A stretch of 64,000 bases of DNA from Paenimyroides viscosum (lineage in GTDB: Bacteria > Bacteroidota > Bacteroidia > Flavobacteriales > Flavobacteriaceae), in contig NZ_RQTJ01000002.1 in assembly GCF_003858535.1 (NCBI RefSeq), positions 1-64,000 of the forward strand, given 5' to 3'. The notes beneath the pieces were generated by a model that saw only the letters and a program-made list of their open reading frames with translations, searched no databases and had not been told where the DNA came from. Made by a program: the position numbers and the translations under genes. This document shows, piece by piece, positions 60,395-64,000 of this stretch. Every line of letters starts with the position of its first letter. Position 1 is the first letter of the stretch.

Positions 60395-61096
60395 CTAAAC
60401 TACCACATCAAAAAACGCAGTTAATTCTTCGAACGAATATTGTTTGGTATCGATATCTTTAATAATTCTACCGCGTTCAAAACAAACAATCCTGTCGGAA
60501 ATTTCAAACGTATGATTTAAATCGTGGCTTGATACCAATAAAGTTGTTTGTTTGGTATCGGCAATAGTGCGTAAAATCTTTTTTAAACGAATTTGTGTTG
60601 TTGGATCTAAATTAGCAAAAGGCTCGTCTAAAATCACCACTTTAGGGTTTCCAATTAAAGTTCCAATGATTCCTACTTTCTTTTGATTTCCCTTTGAAAG
60701 ATCACGGATAAATTTGTTTTTTCCTAAAATTTCATCGTTAAAAAAATCGGCATAAGTAAGTAAAAAAGCATCAACCTGCTGTTTGGTTTGATTGCGCAAT
60801 TCGCCTAAAAAATAAAAATATTCTTCGCAGGTTAGATATCCAATTAAAAAACTATCGTCTAAAAAAGCGGTGGTAAACGATTTCCAATCTTCGCTTTTAT
60901 TTACAATAACGTTGTGGTTTTTAATAAATCCTTGTGTTGGTTCGATTAAATCTAATAACAAACTAAAAAAAGTGGTTTTTCCGGCACCGTTATTTCCTAC
61001 CAACCCAAAACTTTCGCCAATAGGTATTTGCAATCCTTGTATGTCTAAAACGGTATTTCCGTCGTATATCTTTTTTAAATTTTCAACTTGTATCAT
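60395..61096 (-). CDS. ABC transporter ATP-binding protein
   Basis: ATPase of 233 aa with Walker A GNNGAGKTT (34-42), the signature LSKGNQKKVG (about 133-142), Walker B VVILDEPFANLD, and the switch His in SSHDLNH. Partner gene: the DUF5687 membrane protein starts upstream and ends only 2 bp before this ATG, so the two are translated together and form one exporter. Substrate unknown. Confidence 0.92.
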   Translation of the reverse strand: MIQVENLKKIYDGNTVLDIQGLQIPIGESFGLVGNNGAGKTTFFSLLLDLIEPTQGFIKNHNVIVNKSEDWKSFTTAFLDDSFLIGYLTCEEYFYFLGELRNQTKQQVDAFLLTYADFFNDEILGKNKFIRDLSKGNQKKVGIIGTLIGNPKVVILDEPFANLDPTTQIRLKKILRTIADTKQTTLLVSSHDLNHTFEISDRIVCFERGRIIKDIDTKQYSFEELTAFFDVVV

Positions 61097-61098
61097 AA

Positions 61099-62562
61099 CT
61101 ATTTGTAAGCTTTTATGGTTTTATATTTTTGTGATTTGTATAGATTCTCAATTAAATTGAACATGGGCTTTTTAAGTAAAATTCCGACCAAACCAATTGC
61201 TATAAACACAATAATTGCGGTGTTAAAAGGTAAAAATGTGTTTAAAATTAAATACAAAACCATAGGAATTGCCAAAGTAGGAATACTTAATAATAATGTT
61301 TGAACGCTGAATGCTTTACTATCGCCGAATGCGTTTTTATTACTTGAAAGATCAATTTTAGATCGAACAAAAGTTCCTGTAATTAAAGACAAATAGCAGT
61401 TCCAACCTATGTTGTAAAAACCAACAGCTACAATTATTAAATACGTTTTTAAACCAAAAAACAGATAGAAACTTGCCAATACCATTGAAACCAATGTTCC
61501 TAAAACCATTATTAACCATTTAGATTCTAAATATGTTCTATACGGTATATTTTGCGACATCATTAACGGATAATAACTACTGTCCCAACTTGGCACGTAT
61601 TGTCCGAAAAGCATCATAAATCCGCCGGTAATCATTATGGCTGCTACTATGGTAAAAAAGGTATTTGATTTGTACATATCCATTGTAAAGAATATTAAAC
61701 CATACAATAAAAACAAACCACTCATCATTAAAACGGTGCGGGTGCGTTTGTTACGAGTTAACAACTTTATGTCTAATTTTAAAAACGGAGCTAACGTTCC
61801 AAAACGGTTTAAAAAGTTTAAATCGTAATATTTATAGTTTTCTTTTTTTACAACAATGGCGCTGTCTAATGATAAATTTTTAAAGTAAAAGCGGTAACAC
61901 GCCACAAGCAATGCTACTAAATAAGCAGTTGTAATAGCTATTAAAAACGGATAATTGTAAAGTGCTTCAAAAAAATATTTTGTGTAAGCGGTTGCTTCGA
62001 TATATTTAAAGAAATCTAACGCCAGAACACCTGCAAAAATGACTAAAAAAGGCAATGCAAATTTATTTACATGGTTTAATAGCTGCACTAAAAAGTTGTT
62101 TGCCCAAAAAAATATTGTAAACGACAATGCAAACAGAAAACTTGTTATAAAATCTACTTCATAATCTAAAGTTAAAATAAGCAACAACGCAATACCCATA
62201 CATAGGTTTACAAAGTTAAAAAATGATAAGGATGATTTGGTTAAACAGTAGTTCACGATTGTTTTTTTACGAACATTTTGTATAAGCAAAGGTTTTACCA
62301 AGGTGGTTGGCATTTTTTGAAAGAAATAACGAATTACCAGATCTCCCAACCATAAATAAACGGCATATTTAAAAAAACCCTGAAATGGATCCAATCCTTC
62401 TTCTTCGGCTATTTTAAATAAACCGGCACTCATGCCCGCCATAGTTATCAAATAACAAATCCCGAAATAGCCTTTTCCTAAAGCCATTAAAACGCGCTGG
62501 GCAACTGCACCCTTACGTGTCATAGCTTTCCACTCTAAGCTTGCAAGTTGTTTAAATGTCAT
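61099..62562 (-). CDS. DUF5687 family ABC-exporter membrane protein
   Basis: Integral membrane protein of 487 aa with about ten hydrophobic helices. The N-terminus MTFKQLASLEWKAMTRKGAVAQRVLMALGKGYFG is a typical permease-type start with an amphipathic EWK segment. The position directly upstream of the ATPase gene (2-bp gap) supports a two-component exporter. This family occurs mainly in the Bacteroidota; its substrate has not been assigned as far as I know. Confidence 0.82.
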   Translation of the reverse strand: MTFKQLASLEWKAMTRKGAVAQRVLMALGKGYFGICYLITMAGMSAGLFKIAEEEGLDPFQGFFKYAVYLWLGDLVIRYFFQKMPTTLVKPLLIQNVRKKTIVNYCLTKSSLSFFNFVNLCMGIALLLILTLDYEVDFITSFLFALSFTIFFWANNFLVQLLNHVNKFALPFLVIFAGVLALDFFKYIEATAYTKYFFEALYNYPFLIAITTAYLVALLVACYRFYFKNLSLDSAIVVKKENYKYYDLNFLNRFGTLAPFLKLDIKLLTRNKRTRTVLMMSGLFLLYGLIFFTMDMYKSNTFFTIVAAIMITGGFMMLFGQYVPSWDSSYYPLMMSQNIPYRTYLESKWLIMVLGTLVSMVLASFYLFFGLKTYLIIVAVGFYNIGWNCYLSLITGTFVRSKIDLSSNKNAFGDSKAFSVQTLLLSIPTLAIPMVLYLILNTFLPFNTAIIVFIAIGLVGILLKKPMFNLIENLYKSQKYKTIKAYK

Positions 62563-62606
62563 ACTCTGTTTTTATTTAGTAAGTAGGGTTTTTAACAAAA
62601 TGTTAC

Positions 62607-62642
62607 AAAAAAAGAGTATGCTTTTTTAAACATACTCTTTAT
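62607..62642 (-). terminator. Terminator of the ferredoxin-NADP reductase gene
   Basis: Stem agagtatg / catactct, loop cttttttaaa, A run on the plus strand below the stop codon. Confidence 0.78.
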
Positions 62643-62660
62643 ATTTTTTATATCGATTGA

Positions 62661-63719
62661 TTAATCAATGGCTTTTACAACTGCTTTTTCGGCTTCTTTA
62701 CGTGTTCCGTCGAAACCGTCGATACCAGAAACGGTGGTATATTTCAACACATATTTCTTACCGGGATTTATTCGGTTATAAACACTTTGGCACATTAAAG
62801 TAGCTTCGTGAAATCCGCATAAAATCAACTTTAATTTACCCGGATACGTGTTAATATCGCCAATAGCATAAATGCCTTCAATATTGGTTTGATAATCTAA
62901 CGCGTTATTTACTTTAATGGCATTTTTTTCAATCTCTAATCCCCAGTTTGCAATAGGACCTAATTTTGGAGTTAAACCAAACAACGGAATAAAATAATCG
63001 GTTTTAATTGTTTGTGAAGATGCACCGCCGTCAAAAGACAAGGTTACTGCCTCTACATGCTCGTTTCCGTGAATTTCGGTAACTTCGGCAGGCGTTATCA
63101 AATTAATTTTCCCTTGATGTTTTAATTCCTGTACTTTTTCAACAGAGTCTAATGCGCCACGAAACTCATTTCTTCTGTGAACCAATGTCACGCTTTTAGC
63201 AACATCGCTTAAAAAGATACTCCAATCTAAAGCAGAATCGCCTCCACCACTTATAACAATGTCTTTATCTCTAAACTGTTCCGGATTTTTAACGAAATAT
63301 TCCACCCCTTTATCTTCGTAAAAACCTAAACCTTCTATAATTGGTTTACGTGGTTCAAAACTACCCAAACCACCAGCAATTGCAACGGCTTTTGCATGAT
63401 GTTTTGTACCTTTGTTTGTAGTAACAATGAACGTTCCGTCTTCTAACTTATCAATACTTTCGGCAACTTCGTTTAAGGTAAAACTAGGTTCAAACTGCTT
63501 TATTTGTTCCATTAAGTTATCGATCAATTCGGCAGCGCCAACAGACGGATAACCTGGTATATCGAAGATTGGTTTTTTAGGGTATAACTCTGTTAATTGT
63601 CCGCCGGGTTGCGGAAGTCCGTCAATTATATGACAGCGCAATTTTAATAATCCGGCTTCGAACACAGTAAAAAGTCCTGTTGGTCCGGCACCGATTATTA
63701 ATATATCAGTTTCAATCAT
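62661..63719 (-). CDS. Thioredoxin-reductase-like ferredoxin-NADP reductase
   Basis: FAD/NAD(P)-dependent enzyme of 352 aa. FAD site GAGPTGLFTVFEAGL (about 10-24), FAD loop PGGQLTELYPKK and central GGGDSALDWSIFL NAD(P)H site, YAIGDINTYPGKLKLI near the C-terminus. It lacks the CxxC redox pair of true thioredoxin reductases, and its length and C-terminal tail match the TrxR-like FNR group (YumC type). It should pass electrons between NADPH and ferredoxin; the adrenodoxin-type ferredoxin gene is 2.4 kb away. Confidence 0.88.
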   Translation of the reverse strand: MIETDILIIGAGPTGLFTVFEAGLLKLRCHIIDGLPQPGGQLTELYPKKPIFDIPGYPSVGAAELIDNLMEQIKQFEPSFTLNEVAESIDKLEDGTFIVTTNKGTKHHAKAVAIAGGLGSFEPRKPIIEGLGFYEDKGVEYFVKNPEQFRDKDIVISGGGDSALDWSIFLSDVAKSVTLVHRRNEFRGALDSVEKVQELKHQGKINLITPAEVTEIHGNEHVEAVTLSFDGGASSQTIKTDYFIPLFGLTPKLGPIANWGLEIEKNAIKVNNALDYQTNIEGIYAIGDINTYPGKLKLILCGFHEATLMCQSVYNRINPGKKYVLKYTTVSGIDGFDGTRKEAEKAVVKAID

Positions 63720-63756
63720 AAATTAAATTTTGTATAAAATTAAAACGCTCTAAGAA

Positions 63757-63790
63757 TAAAAAAAGTGATAAATATCATTCATTTACCACT
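63757..63790 (-). terminator. Terminator of the NifU-like gene
   Basis: Stem agtggtaaat / atttatcact with one G-T pair, followed by a T run on the minus strand. It lies between the NifU-like gene stop and the FNR start. Confidence 0.7.
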
Positions 63791-63805
63791 ATTTCTTATA
63801 GCTTA

Positions 63806-64000
63806 TTAAAGAACGGCAACGTTTTCTACCGTTTCAATTTCAGGTGCGAATTTTTTAATTGTAGTTTCCACCCCTGCTTTTAATGTCATTTGGTTGATTT
63901 TACAAGATGTACAAGCACCTTCTAATCGCACTTTAACGTATTTGTCGTCTTCGATAGAAACAAGGCTGATGTCACCTCCGTCTGATTTTAAAAACGGACG
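63806..64000 (-). CDS. NifU family protein, C-terminal part (cut by window end)
   Basis: The last 64 codons of a minus-strand gene that continues past the window, read from RPFLKSDGGDISLVSIEDD to ...ENVAVL and a stop at 63806. The segment VKVRLEGACTSCKINQMTLKAGVE contains the CxxC of the NifU C-terminal-domain (Nfu) iron-sulfur scaffold proteins, which hand [4Fe-4S] clusters to target enzymes. The start codon is outside the window, so full length is not known. Located upstream of the FNR gene. Confidence 0.9.
   Translation of the reverse strand, partial: RPFLKSDGGDISLVSIEDDKYVKVRLEGACTSCKINQMTLKAGVETTIKKFAPEIETVENVAVL

Noticed and set aside
1-64000. Prophage, insertion sequence, integrase or conjugative genes
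   Set aside because: None of the frames shows transposase, integrase, capsid or relaxase motifs; the only mobile-looking items are the short repeat families.

Overview
The window reads as a chromosomal segment of a low-G+C member of the Bacteroidota, most likely family Flavobacteriaceae (a Flavobacterium/Myroides-like organism). Evidence: promoters of the Bacteroidota type (TTG or TTTG, 19 bp, TAnnTTTG); a type IX secretion sorting domain protein; a DNA polymerase III alpha subunit with a built-in DEDDh exonuclease; a long Ala/Glu-tailed ribosomal protein S16; OmpA proteins with thrombospondin type 3 repeats; a DUF5687 transporter; and many secreted proteins with a TonB C-terminal-like domain. 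No phage, insertion sequence, integrase or CRISPR array is visible, so this is mostly core chromosome with some lineage-specific paralogue families.

Layout. 1-15 kb: metal-binding lipoprotein, AsmA-like protein, tRNA-Leu, M20 dipeptidase, T9SS cargo protein, DUF937-OmpA protein and its truncated relative, glycosyltransferase, MiaE-type tRNA hydroxylase, and a BlaI/M56/lipoprotein operon with two palindromic operators. 15-25 kb: alpha/beta hydrolase, an AddB-like nuclease and AddA-like helicase-nuclease separated by ompA and kbl, and superoxide dismutase. 25-33 kb: a small family of secreted proteins with one frameshifted member and one remnant, an EEP phosphatase/nuclease, an M49 peptidase and an orphan methyltransferase. 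33-42 kb: PPOX-fold protein, cyclase-family hydrolase, hemW-ruvC, and a cyanophycin locus (isoaspartyl peptidase, cyanophycinase, and a divergent cyanophycin synthetase broken by two single-base deletions). 42-48 kb: two membrane proteins and a six-gene operon made only of TonB-C-terminal-domain proteins. 48-54 kb: three identical tRNA-Asp genes, trxA, dnaE. 54-64 kb: rpsP-rimM-trmN6, a radical SAM protein, glutaryl-CoA dehydrogenase, ferredoxin, an ABC exporter pair, ferredoxin-NADP reductase and the end of a NifU-like gene cut by the window edge.

How the genes work together. AddA/AddB-like proteins and RuvC are recombination and repair functions. CphA/CphB/isoaspartyl peptidase would form a nitrogen-storage cycle, now probably able only to degrade. 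RpsP-RimM-TrmN6 is a ribosome/tRNA maturation group. Ferredoxin, TrxR-like FNR and NifU-like protein form an electron-transfer/Fe-S neighbourhood.

The strongest candidate for something undescribed is the TonB-C-terminal-domain family. About eleven loci here carry one recurring module (a short Pro-x-x-Gly-(Leu) lead-in, a VEKDGS turn, and an RSxFTLPIKI end), six of them in one operon, three with an extra C-terminal domain marked by a Cys-Asn-(x)-Cys motif, and one fused to a BlaR1-type sensor protease.

Three genes show non-standard or doubtful starts, and three single-base deletions lie in or next to short base runs, so read-level checking of those positions matters.
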